Both the position numbers and the translations under genes were made by a program. This document shows, one piece after another, positions 30,826-35,941 of a stretch of 35,941 nt of DNA. The notes under the pieces are model-generated. The model saw nothing but the letters and a program-made list of their open reading frames with translations. It did no database searches and was not told the origin of the DNA. The stretch's first letter is position 1; every line of letters begins with the position of its first letter. The stretch lies in IMG/VR virus record IMGVR_UViG_3300044730_000449, positions 1-35,941 of that record. One strand, written 5' to 3'. This DNA comes from a virus.

Positions 30826-31013
30826 GGCCTCCCCTCCTCCTTCACATTCGCCCGCAGATACAGCCGCTTCGACCCGGCCCCGCAGGTCGGGCATTTGGTT
30901 TCACGGACCAGCTTGCTCAGCTTCTTCACGTCCATCGGGAAGACCGCATCGGTGCTGAAGTCTGTCTTGCAGTCGCCGCATCGGAAGTGCATGCGCTTGT
31001 CTAGGTCAGTCAT
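30822..31013 (-). CDS. Zinc-ribbon protein (63 aa)
   Basis: Two knuckles, CGDC (residues 12-15) and CPTC (residues 41-44), form a four-Cys zinc ribbon, with FSTDAVFPMDVKKLSKLVRE between them. The start overlaps the stop upstream (ATGA). Such ribbons in phages usually bind nucleic acid or protein partners. The exact role is unknown. Confidence 0.75.
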   Translation of the reverse strand: MTDLDKRMHFRCGDCKTDFSTDAVFPMDVKKLSKLVRETKCPTCGAGSKRLYLRANVKEEGRP

Positions 31014-31243
31014 CCTTTCTCTCCCTCAATCTCGGCCTTCATCTCATCAAGCAAGTTCCAGATTATCGCGGCGCGGTTTCTGCGCGTCTTGATCTTACCT
31101 TCCTCCAACTGCACGGCAGCCTCGGTGAGCAGCCACGTTGCCTGCGCCAACTTGACCTTCAGGGCTTCGATGCGGTCGGCGGCAATGTCGGCAGAATAGA
31201 GGTCCAAGTCCCGCAGCCGCTTGCACAGTTCTTCGTCATTCAT
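31010..31243 (-). CDS. Small coiled-coil protein (77 aa)
   Basis: The product starts MNDEELCKRLRDLDLYSADI and continues AADRIEALKVKLAQATWLLT: a helical, charged protein resembling small phage ea8.5-type proteins with an AADRIE helix. It is coupled to both neighbours by short overlaps. No catalytic motif is visible. Confidence 0.65.
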   Translation of the reverse strand: MNDEELCKRLRDLDLYSADIAADRIEALKVKLAQATWLLTEAAVQLEEGKIKTRRNRAAIIWNLLDEMKAEIEGEKG

Positions 31244-31428
31244 GGCAGCATCTCCACTTCAACGGGCATGGTGGTGCATTCCATGCTGTAGTCATAGTCG
31301 AGGGCATCGCCCACGGGCACCATCGCCTTCTTGCAGGCGGCTTCGGTCAGGAACGGGATGCCGTAGGTGCTGCCGTCAAGGGGGCCGCCGTGCATCGTGA
31401 TCCACAGGATTGCGACGTATTCGATCAT
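31240..31428 (-). CDS. Small hypothetical protein (62 aa)
   Basis: I chose the ATG at 31428 because AGGGAGAGAG precedes it; the frame extends upstream but without a ribosome site. The product (MIEYVAILWITMHGGPLDGS, TEAACKKAMVPVGDALDYDY) has a hydrophobic first strand that is too short for a span. Function is unknown. Confidence 0.6.
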   Translation of the reverse strand: MIEYVAILWITMHGGPLDGSTYGIPFLTEAACKKAMVPVGDALDYDYSMECTTMPVEVEMLP

Positions 31429-31438
31429 CTCTCTCTCC

Positions 31439-31708
31439 CTAGTGCTTCGTTTGCGTGCGATGATCTGCATCGTACACATCCGCACTCGCCCGAAGGCCGA
31501 GCGAAATATCCTTGTGGCTCATACCGCTCGTCTTACCGAGGGTGTATATCGTGGCGATCAACTCAGAAATGATCTGTGCCGGGTCGTCCATGAAGACGCT
31601 GTAGATCGTCAGCGTGGTGGCGCACAACTCATCCTCGCTCATCTCATCCGGCAGAGCATTTAGCAAAGCCTTCAAATGAGCATCTGTCATATTGTGGCTG
31701 AGGCTCAT
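31439..31708 (-). CDS. Small hypothetical helical protein (89 aa)
   Basis: It starts by ATGA overlap with the upstream gene. The sequence (MTDAHLKALLNALPDEMSED, DDPAQIISELIATIYTLGKT) is acidic and helical, with no metal or DNA-binding motif. It is in the middle of the leftward operon. Confidence 0.6.
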   Translation of the reverse strand: MSLSHNMTDAHLKALLNALPDEMSEDELCATTLTIYSVFMDDPAQIISELIATIYTLGKTSGMSHKDISLGLRASADVYDADHRTQTKH

Positions 31709-32130
31709 GCTTTGTCTCCCGGCAAATCGAAGCAGGTCAGCCGCACAACGCGCCCGGTTGCGAACAACTCAGAAAGCTTGTTGGCTACGCTTTCGTCCGA
31801 CATGTTCAGGTCTTCCGCGATCTCTTCGACAGTGGCGCGACCCTGATCCAGATTTTCCAAGATCAACTCTGCCAACGTATCGCGGCGGCCCTGCGGCTGC
31901 GGCGGCTGGATCGGCGCATCATCGTGCAATGCAATGCAAAGCCACGGCGTCTTGTCTGGCTGCTGGATGTTAGGGATCAGGCTGGCCATCATCTTCTTGC
32001 CGGGCCGCAGATCGGCGTCCAGGGACAGCTTGCTTGGGATAAACACATTCGCCGTCATGTCGTCCGAGCGGACAGCAAAGGCCGTCTTGGTGGCGAGGAT
32101 GTTGGTGATTACGATTTCAGTCTGTTGCAT
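31705..32130 (-). CDS. Winged-helix-like protein (141 aa)
   Basis: I prefer the ATG at 32130 (MQQTEIVITNILATKTAFAV), close to the end of the upstream gene, over a longer frame that runs back through that gene. The N-terminal 90 residues are a beta domain (VRSDDMTANVFIPSKLSLDA). The C-terminal 50 (TLAELILENLDQGRATVEEI then AEDLNMSDESVANKLSELFA, ending in TGRVVRL) have the helix order and wing of a winged helix. It may be a regulator. Start choice is moderately sure. Confidence 0.65.
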   Translation of the reverse strand: MQQTEIVITNILATKTAFAVRSDDMTANVFIPSKLSLDADLRPGKKMMASLIPNIQQPDKTPWLCIALHDDAPIQPPQPQGRRDTLAELILENLDQGRATVEEIAEDLNMSDESVANKLSELFATGRVVRLTCFDLPGDKA

Positions 32131-32302
32131 CTTGGGCTTCCATTGCTGCGAGTTGTTTTTCGGCGTCACGTTTGTAATGAGCGAGGATGCCGATTTCCTC
32201 ACCCACCCATGCAGGGCGAACCCCGGTTCCATATTTCCTTTCCAAATCTTCGATCTGGCTTTGCCGCAGTTCGATGTAGGCGAGAAGGTCTTGCTTGCTC
32301 AT
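32117..32302 (-). CDS. Small helical protein (61 aa)
   Basis: The start ATG overlaps the upstream stop (TGATG). The sequence (MSKQDLLAYIELRQSQIEDL, GVRPAWVGEEIGILAHYKRD) is a charged helix, probably a coiled coil. A GTG three bases upstream is an alternative start. No function is visible. Confidence 0.6.
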   Translation of the reverse strand: MSKQDLLAYIELRQSQIEDLERKYGTGVRPAWVGEEIGILAHYKRDAEKQLAAMEAQDATD

Positions 32303-32493
32303 CACATGATCCCCAATCTGTCCAAGGCGAAGTATGATTTCTTGTAGCTTTCGATGAGGCGGTCAACGCTGTCGATCTTGTCTTTGAGTTCCGGCGTGGG
32401 CCTAGTGTCGTTGTAAATCGTCAACGTCTCGCGGTAATCCCACAGCGCGGTCAGCACGATGTGAGTATCCATTGCTCCAAGTCTGACAGCCAT
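32302..32493 (-). CDS. Small hypothetical protein (63 aa)
   Basis: The product reads MAVRLGAMDTHIVLTALWDY and continues with TYNDTRPTPELKDKIDSVDR, ending in SYFALDRLGIM. The internal ATG at codon 8 has a better ribosome site (CTTGGAG) and may be the true start. It starts one base after the tiny membrane protein gene ends. It is helical, with no known motif. Confidence 0.6.
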   Translation of the reverse strand: MAVRLGAMDTHIVLTALWDYRETLTIYNDTRPTPELKDKIDSVDRLIESYKKSYFALDRLGIM

Positions 32494-32494
32494 C

Positions 32495-32593
32495 TCACCA
32501 CCCCATCCCGTGGCCGATCAGCAGCAGGCCGTAACCCACAGCGAACAGTGCGATGACGGCGAAGGCCTCTGCGATGATTTCTCGGATTTTCAT
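32495..32593 (-). CDS. 32-residue single-span membrane protein
   Basis: This is the first gene of the leftward operon, behind leader copy D with an AAGGAAG site. The translation starts MKIREIIAEAFAVIALFAVG and ends YGLLLIGHGMGW: an IRE motif after the start, one membrane span and a short tail. Length, motif and leader match the 31-residue protein at 4278-4373, which suggests a paralogue moved 28 kb and inverted. The gene is too short for routine prediction. Confidence 0.65.
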   Translation of the reverse strand: MKIREIIAEAFAVIALFAVGYGLLLIGHGMGW

Positions 32594-32618
32594 TTGAGCT
32601 TCCTTGTTGCTAGTTGAT
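32591..32618 (-). promoter_or_regulatory. Translation-start leader, copy D
   Basis: Read on the minus strand, ATCAACTAGCAACAAGGAAG followed by CTCAAATG resembles leader copy A (ACTAGCTAACAAGGAAACAA then ACAAATG). It precedes the 32-residue membrane protein. Confidence 0.6.
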
Positions 32619-32624
32619 GAACAC

Positions 32625-32652
32625 ACCATACAGCCTGGCACGCACCACGCAA
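32625..32652 (-). promoter_or_regulatory. Candidate leftward promoter
   Basis: On the minus strand TTGCGT (32652-32647), a 16-base spacer and TATGGT (32630-32625) could drive the leftward operon. The match is moderate. Confidence 0.35.
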
Positions 32653-32723
32653 GCCAGAAAATGCACTTGACGTAACTTTTTTTAAACCGTAAGCCTACAG
32701 CATCGAAACAAGGGAGAGCGCCA
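32653..32723 (+). promoter_or_regulatory. Divergent control region with candidate rightward promoter
   Basis: TTGACG (32667-32672) is a good -35 box but the best -10 at 17 bases, TAAGCC (32690), is weak. CGTAA occurs twice (32671 and 32688), 17 bases apart, and could be half-sites for the Cro-like product encoded next. AGGGAG (32711-32716) is the ribosome site. Confidence 0.4.
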
Positions 32724-32942
32724 ATGATGGCTCAAAGTCAAATCAGGCAGTGGTGCGCCAAGGACGGGCGCAAACTCGGCTGGCTCGCCGACAAAGTGCC
32801 AGTTGCCAAATCCAGTCTATCCAGGTGGATGACGGGCCGCGTCGTGCCGTCGGCTGTCTACCGCCACCGTCTGGCCGACATCACGGGGATCGAAGATTTG
32901 CGGTTTGAAGAAGAGTGGATGACCGAAGGAGCGATAGCATGA
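32724..32942 (+). CDS. Cro-like helix-turn-helix regulator (72 aa)
   Basis: The start is at the first of two adjacent ATGs, seven bases after AGGGAG. The protein (IRQWCAKDGRKLGWLADKVP, then VAKSSLSRWMTGRVVPSAVY) has the recognition pattern of XRE/Cro HTH proteins. It lies at the divergence of the two early operons, where a switch protein is expected. No CI-like partner is seen next to it, so it may act alone to turn down early transcription. It overlaps the next gene by ATGA. Confidence 0.8.
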   Translation: MMAQSQIRQWCAKDGRKLGWLADKVPVAKSSLSRWMTGRVVPSAVYRHRLADITGIEDLRFEEEWMTEGAIA

Positions 32943-33253
32943 ACAGGTCGGAAATCCTCGACACCGCGAAAGAATACGTGACCAAGGATCGCGCCAGCAC
33001 GCACGGCGACGCCGAGGCCAACTTCGGTTTGATCGCCGCGTACTGGTCTGCCCACCTCGGGCGAAACATCAAGCCGCACGATGTTGCGGTGATGATGACC
33101 CTGCTGAAGCTGGCCCGCGCCAAGTCTAACCCGGCGCACGCGGACAACTGGGTCGATGGCTGCGGCTATCTGGCTTGCGGTGGCGAGATTGCGGACAAGG
33201 AGAAAGACATGCAGGCCAAGATGCTGGTCGGCTTGAGGGGCGAGGCTCTCTGA
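32939..33253 (+). CDS. DUF6378-like conserved phage protein (104 aa)
   Basis: I chose the ATG at 32939 because of the ATGA overlap. The pattern (SEILDTAKEYVTKDRASTHG, DAEANFGLIAAYWSAHLGRN, VAVMMTLLKLARAKSNPAHA, DNWVDGCGYLACGGEIA) matches the small helical family with a conserved HGDAEANF motif found in many phages (DUF6378-like). The biochemical role is unknown; all-helical folds of this kind recall MazG-type nucleotide hydrolases, but no metal-binding ExxE pair is evident. Confidence 0.75.
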   Translation: MNRSEILDTAKEYVTKDRASTHGDAEANFGLIAAYWSAHLGRNIKPHDVAVMMTLLKLARAKSNPAHADNWVDGCGYLACGGEIADKEKDMQAKMLVGLRGEAL

Positions 33254-33690
33254 TGGCCCTCTACATCGGGATCGACCCCGGAAAGACGGGAGCCATCGCT
33301 GTCATGGACGGTGACGACATGAGCGTGCGCGTTTACGACATGCCCGGCACCATTGAGGAAAAGCGTGCCATCCTGTCAGAGATCGGCAGCGTGCGGTGCG
33401 CTTGGATCGAAAAGCCGTTCTTCCCGCGCATGATCGGCATCAAGAACGCCGTCACCATCGCGCAGGCCTACGGCGAGATGAAGGCCTGCCTGTTCTTCGC
33501 TGGCGTGCCGACGAATGAAGTGCCGCCAGCCGCATGGAAGAAGCACTTCGGCCTGTCCACGGACAAGGACGCATCAAGAGCATACGCATCAAGCGTGTTC
33601 CCGGATCAAGCGCATTTGTGGGCGCGCAAGAAAGACGACGGCAGGGCCGAGGCGGCTCTGATCGCATATTATGGATGGAGGAAGAAATGA
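33253..33690 (+). CDS. RuvC-like Holliday junction resolvase (145 aa)
   Basis: It starts by a TGATG overlap. The RNase H-like fold is recognised by GIDPGKTGAIAV with catalytic D8, WIEKPFF with E53, and the C-terminal KKDDGRAEAALIA containing D129 and E133. It is slightly shorter than bacterial RuvC, as usual for phage versions, and would resolve branched DNA during replication, recombination or packaging. It is in a recombination operon with a RecE-like exonuclease, coupled by ATGA. Confidence 0.88.
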   Translation: MALYIGIDPGKTGAIAVMDGDDMSVRVYDMPGTIEEKRAILSEIGSVRCAWIEKPFFPRMIGIKNAVTIAQAYGEMKACLFFAGVPTNEVPPAAWKKHFGLSTDKDASRAYASSVFPDQAHLWARKKDDGRAEAALIAYYGWRKK

Positions 33691-34499
33691 GGAAAGACCT
33701 AACCAACGAGCAATACCATGCTCACCCGGCTATCTCTTCGTCCGACGTGAAGGCGGTCTACAAAACGTCGCTGGCCCACTGGAAGGGCAAGGTCCGCAAG
33801 GAAACCTCGGCCTTCGCGCTGGGCAGCGCCGTCCACGCCCTCGTGCTGGAGCCGGAAAAGAACTTGGTCGTGCGTGGCCCCGAAGATCGCCGAGGCAACA
33901 AGTGGAAGGAGGCCAGCTTCGCCGCCGACATTGAGGGCCAAATCCTGCTGCCCGAGGGCGAGTTCGATCTGGCCGCGCGCATCGCCGATGCGGTCAGGGA
34001 GCATCACCCTGCCGCCATGTACCTCAACAGCCGCAATCTGGTGGCCGAGGCGAGCTTCTTCGGCATCGACCCAGCCACGGGGGTGGAGATCAAGTGCAGG
34101 CCCGACGGCTATCTGCCCGACATCGGCGTGGTGTTTGACTTGAAGACTACCACAGACGCCAGCCCCGAGGGTTTTGCCCGCGAGGTTCGCAAGTACGCAT
34201 ACGACGTGCAGGCTGCCTTCTACCTGCGCGCACTGCGTGCCGCTGGCTATGAGGCGCAGTTCTTCGTCTTCATGGCCGTCGAAAAGGAAGCCCCGCACGC
34301 CGTCTGCCTGCACGCCCTCACCGATCGGTATCTGGAGCATGCCGATCAGATCGTGACCCAGACGCTGCAAAAGATCAGCAACGCCATCGCCGTTTCGGAC
34401 TTCACAACAGGATGGCCACTGATTAACCATATCGATCTGCCGCGCTGGCAGACCGAGACCGCCGACGACGATATCTTCACAGAGACCGTCGATTTCTAA
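33687..34499 (+). CDS. RecE-like PD-(D/E)XK exonuclease (270 aa)
   Basis: I chose the ATG at 33687, overlapping the RuvC-like stop and preceded by GGAGGAAG. The N-terminal HAHPAISSSDVKAVYKTSLA, then ALGSAVHALVLEP, is typical of exonuclease VIII-type proteins. The nuclease core is EIKCRPDGYLPDIGVVFDLK followed by TT, where D and the E/D-x-K motif bind metal, and DVQAAFYLRALRA is the following QxxxY-type helix. It digests one strand of duplex DNA for strand-annealing recombination or replication repair. No RecT-like annealase is adjacent; the next gene is SSB-like. Confidence 0.9.
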   Translation: MRKDLTNEQYHAHPAISSSDVKAVYKTSLAHWKGKVRKETSAFALGSAVHALVLEPEKNLVVRGPEDRRGNKWKEASFAADIEGQILLPEGEFDLAARIADAVREHHPAAMYLNSRNLVAEASFFGIDPATGVEIKCRPDGYLPDIGVVFDLKTTTDASPEGFAREVRKYAYDVQAAFYLRALRAAGYEAQFFVFMAVEKEAPHAVCLHALTDRYLEHADQIVTQTLQKISNAIAVSDFTTGWPLINHIDLPRWQTETADDDIFTETVDF

Positions 34500-34523
34500 A
34501 CCGAGCCACAGAGGAGCAAACCA

Positions 34524-35180
34524 ATGGCTATCAATGAAGACTTTCTGAAGGTGGTGGCGACAAACGTCACCATCCAGTTCCCCAAGCTGGGGCAGACGCA
34601 TCGCTTTAACACCCAGAAAAAAGCCAGCGAACCGTGCGCGCAAACCGCATCGGGCGCGGCATGGTCGGTAAACTTTGAGATGCAGAGGGATCAGGCGAAG
34701 CCGATCTATGACCAACTGCGCGCCCACTATGAGGCCAGCAAGCAACGCAACGCCAAGCTGCCGCCTTTCACCAAGGTCTTTGGCATGAAAAAGCTAAAGG
34801 ATGAGCATGGCAACGAAACAGGCATCGTGCAGTTTGCGGCAAAGCGAAATGGCGTGAGAGGCGATGGCACACTGAACAAGCCGCCAATGGTAATTGATGG
34901 GCAAAAGCAGCCGATTGCCGACCTTTCTTTTTGGGGTGGCACCAAAGGCGCTGTACGCGCTTACGCTGTGGCGATTATCGATCCAGAGGGAGTTGGGGGA
35001 ATTTCACTGCTCCTAGACGCGGTCCAATTGACAGAACCGCCACGTTATGGAGACGGCGGCCTCGATGATTTTGAGATTGTCGAAATGAAGTCTGATCCAT
35101 TCGAACAGGCCAAGGCTCCATTGACCGACCAGAAGCGCGAGAGCATCAAAGAAGAACTCGGGGATGAGATACCCTGGTGA
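34524..35180 (+). CDS. Single-stranded DNA-binding protein-like (DUF2815-like, 218 aa)
   Basis: The start follows GAGGAGC. A beta-rich core (VTIQFPKLGQTHRFNTQ, KVFGMKKLKDEHGNETGIVQ, GGTKGAVRAYAVAI, GVGGISLLLDAVQLTEPPRY) fits the OB-fold DUF2815 family of phage SSBs. The tail ends in EELGDEIPW, an acidic stretch with a terminal aromatic residue like the DDIPF tail by which bacterial SSB recruits partners. It sits directly after the RecE-like gene, so it probably protects the strand that nuclease exposes. It could also act as the annealase, which is otherwise missing. Confidence 0.8.
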   Translation: MAINEDFLKVVATNVTIQFPKLGQTHRFNTQKKASEPCAQTASGAAWSVNFEMQRDQAKPIYDQLRAHYEASKQRNAKLPPFTKVFGMKKLKDEHGNETGIVQFAAKRNGVRGDGTLNKPPMVIDGQKQPIADLSFWGGTKGAVRAYAVAIIDPEGVGGISLLLDAVQLTEPPRYGDGGLDDFEIVEMKSDPFEQAKAPLTDQKRESIKEELGDEIPW

Positions 35181-35189
35181 TATAAAAAG

Positions 35190-35220
35190 AACCCCGGCGT
35201 GAGACCAACGCGCCGGGGTT
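35190..35220 (+). terminator. Hairpin terminator after the SSB-like gene
   Basis: AACCCCGGCG (35190-35199) pairs perfectly with CGCCGGGGTT (35211-35220) across an 11-base loop. Only one further T follows, so termination may be partial, allowing read-through to the primase-helicase. A-rich sequence upstream makes it a possible terminator in the reverse direction. Confidence 0.65.
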
Positions 35221-35334
35221 TAGTTGAGGCAGGCGGAACCGAGGGAGGAGCAGGTTCCGTGTGCAGGTGGAGAAACCATGCAGGAGAAACTATAATGCAC
35301 GCAATATCTGGTGGCAAGCGCGTCGGTGGCCACA
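35221..35334 (+). promoter_or_regulatory. Leader of the primase-helicase gene
   Basis: This region holds a GGAACC...GGTTCC stem (35235-35240 with 35253-35258) flanking GAGGGAGGAG, then two tiny overlapping frames. ATG at 35278 encodes MQEKL and its TAA overlaps the ATG at 35295 (TAATG). No clear promoter boxes were seen. Confidence 0.45.
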
Positions 35335-35342
35335 ATGTCTGA
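35295..35342 (+). CDS. 15-codon leader peptide overlapping the primase-helicase start
   Basis: An AGGAG site (35282-35286) lies 8 bases before the ATG. The peptide is MHAISGGKRVGGHNV. Its TGA (35340-35342) lies inside the first codons of the primase-helicase, overlapping by 8 bases, so it could couple or restrain its translation. Confidence 0.45.
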   Translation: MHAISGGKRVGGHNV

Positions 35343-35941
35343 CATCCGCTTTTTGACCGCCCCAGGCTCTTTCTACACTCTGATCGACAAGCCAGGCCAA
35401 GCCTATCCAGGCATTTCTTGGGCCGAGATCGCCCGCATGGCAGCCTCGCCGCAGGCCAAGGAAAAGGTAGACGCCGACTTCTTCATTCCCTCCACCTACC
35501 GCGAACACGATGGCCGCTCCCACGACGCACAGCGTGAGCATGGCGCGTACCGCATGCTGGCCCTCGACATCGACCGGGGCAACCCAAGCCTGGACGACGT
35601 GCTGTCCGCCGTAGAGGCCGTTTGCGGGCCTGTGAGCCTGCTGGCCTACTCATCATCCGGCGCAAGCCCAGAGAACCGCAAATGGCGCGTCCTGCTGCCG
35701 CTGGCAGGCGTGCTGACCGGGGCCGAGTATGAGGCCGCCCAGACAGCCCTGTTCGATCTGCTCCATGCCAATGGCATCCATCCTGACGGCGCGCTGGCAC
35801 GCTGCGGCCAACCGATCTATCTGCCCAACGTACCGCTGGCCAAACGCAACCCTGACCTCACCCCGATCTTCTATCAACACCGCGTGATCCGCGCTTCCAC
35901 ACTGCGCCTGGATGCCGCCAGCGCGATCCGGCAAGAGATCG
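35335..35941 (+). CDS. 5' part of the primase-helicase gene, cut by the window end
   Basis: ATG at 35335 opens a frame that runs off the end (202 full codons). The first 39 residues (MSDIRFLTAPGSFYTLIDKP and onward to AASP) supply the N-terminus missing at position 1, then the sequence joins in frame with the left end. Over the shared part the two copies differ at three residues (N/D, A/S and T/S). No separate ribosome site is obvious just upstream, which supports coupling to the leader peptide. Confidence 0.88.
   Translation, partial: MSDIRFLTAPGSFYTLIDKPGQAYPGISWAEIARMAASPQAKEKVDADFFIPSTYREHDGRSHDAQREHGAYRMLALDIDRGNPSLDDVLSAVEAVCGPVSLLAYSSSGASPENRKWRVLLPLAGVLTGAEYEAAQTALFDLLHANGIHPDGALARCGQPIYLPNVPLAKRNPDLTPIFYQHRVIRASTLRLDAASAIRQEI
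35450..35941 (+). repeat. Right copy of the redundant contig end
   Basis: This copy matches bases 1-492 without gaps. Of 19 substitutions, 16 are synonymous, so both versions appear to be under purifying selection and to come from working genes. Confidence 0.9.

Noticed and set aside
30502-31092. 196-codon plus-strand frame across the leftward operon
   Set aside because: It runs opposite to at least four coupled small genes with ribosome sites and has Ser/Arg-rich random composition.
33699-34745. 348-codon minus-strand frame opposite the exonuclease and SSB-like genes
   Set aside because: Both sense genes carry clear family motifs and starts; the antisense frame has none.
35450-35941. Terminal repeats of a transposon or provirus
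   Set aside because: The repeat is the interior of one coding gene in the same frame, with mostly silent differences. Circular closure explains it better.
1-35941. tRNA genes
   Set aside because: No cloverleaf-like segment with the GGTTCGAATCC-type T arm was noticed. A covariance-model search was not possible.

Overview
The window is one tailed-phage genome of the lambda/HK97 type, seen almost completely. Its first 492 bases recur at 35450-35941 in the same reading frame, so the molecule is best read as a circle (or circularly permuted genome) of about 35.4 kb opened inside the primase-helicase gene. The two end copies differ at 19 positions, which points to co-existing variants. No host genes, tRNAs, rRNAs, CRISPR arrays, integrase or CI-type repressor were seen. 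The GC-rich coding style and the resemblance of the tail-tip genes to those of Rhodobacterales gene transfer agents suggest an alphaproteobacterial host. That is an inference.

Layout, in order: primase-helicase and small early genes (1-3980), with a GGTGGGGAAA repeat cluster at 2216-2360; a self-contained, moron-like cassette of six small genes (about 4129-5657) bounded by terminators, with its own promoter and a repeated translation-start leader; a 228-base adenine-free GCCTGY repeat in front of the packaging genes; terminase, gpW-like protein, portal and a fused protease-capsid gene (6079-12910); head-tail and tail genes including a -1 frameshifted G/GT chaperone pair, tape measure, GTA-like tail tip and a gpJ-like fibre (12970-21252); an accessory fibre region (21249-27572) with a collagen-like protein, two adjacent Fe(II)/2-oxoglutarate oxygenases and a protein built of 20 repeats of about 21 residues; a lysis cassette (27584-28821); a metallophosphoesterase; a leftward operon of eleven tiny coupled genes (32593-30185); and a rightward operon from a Cro-like protein through a RuvC-like resolvase, a RecE-like exonuclease and an SSB-like protein (32724-35180), which leads back into the primase.

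The most interesting observations are: a collagen-like fibre whose Gly-Asn-Pro triplets put proline in the Y position, followed directly by two prolyl-hydroxylase-like enzymes; one 832-codon ORF holding protease and capsid with two strong internal start sites; two tiny membrane proteins with a shared IRE motif, 28 kb apart on opposite strands and each behind the same leader sequence; and the adenine-free repeat at the expected packaging-site position. Functions below rest on motifs, gene order and reading of translations; no database search was run.
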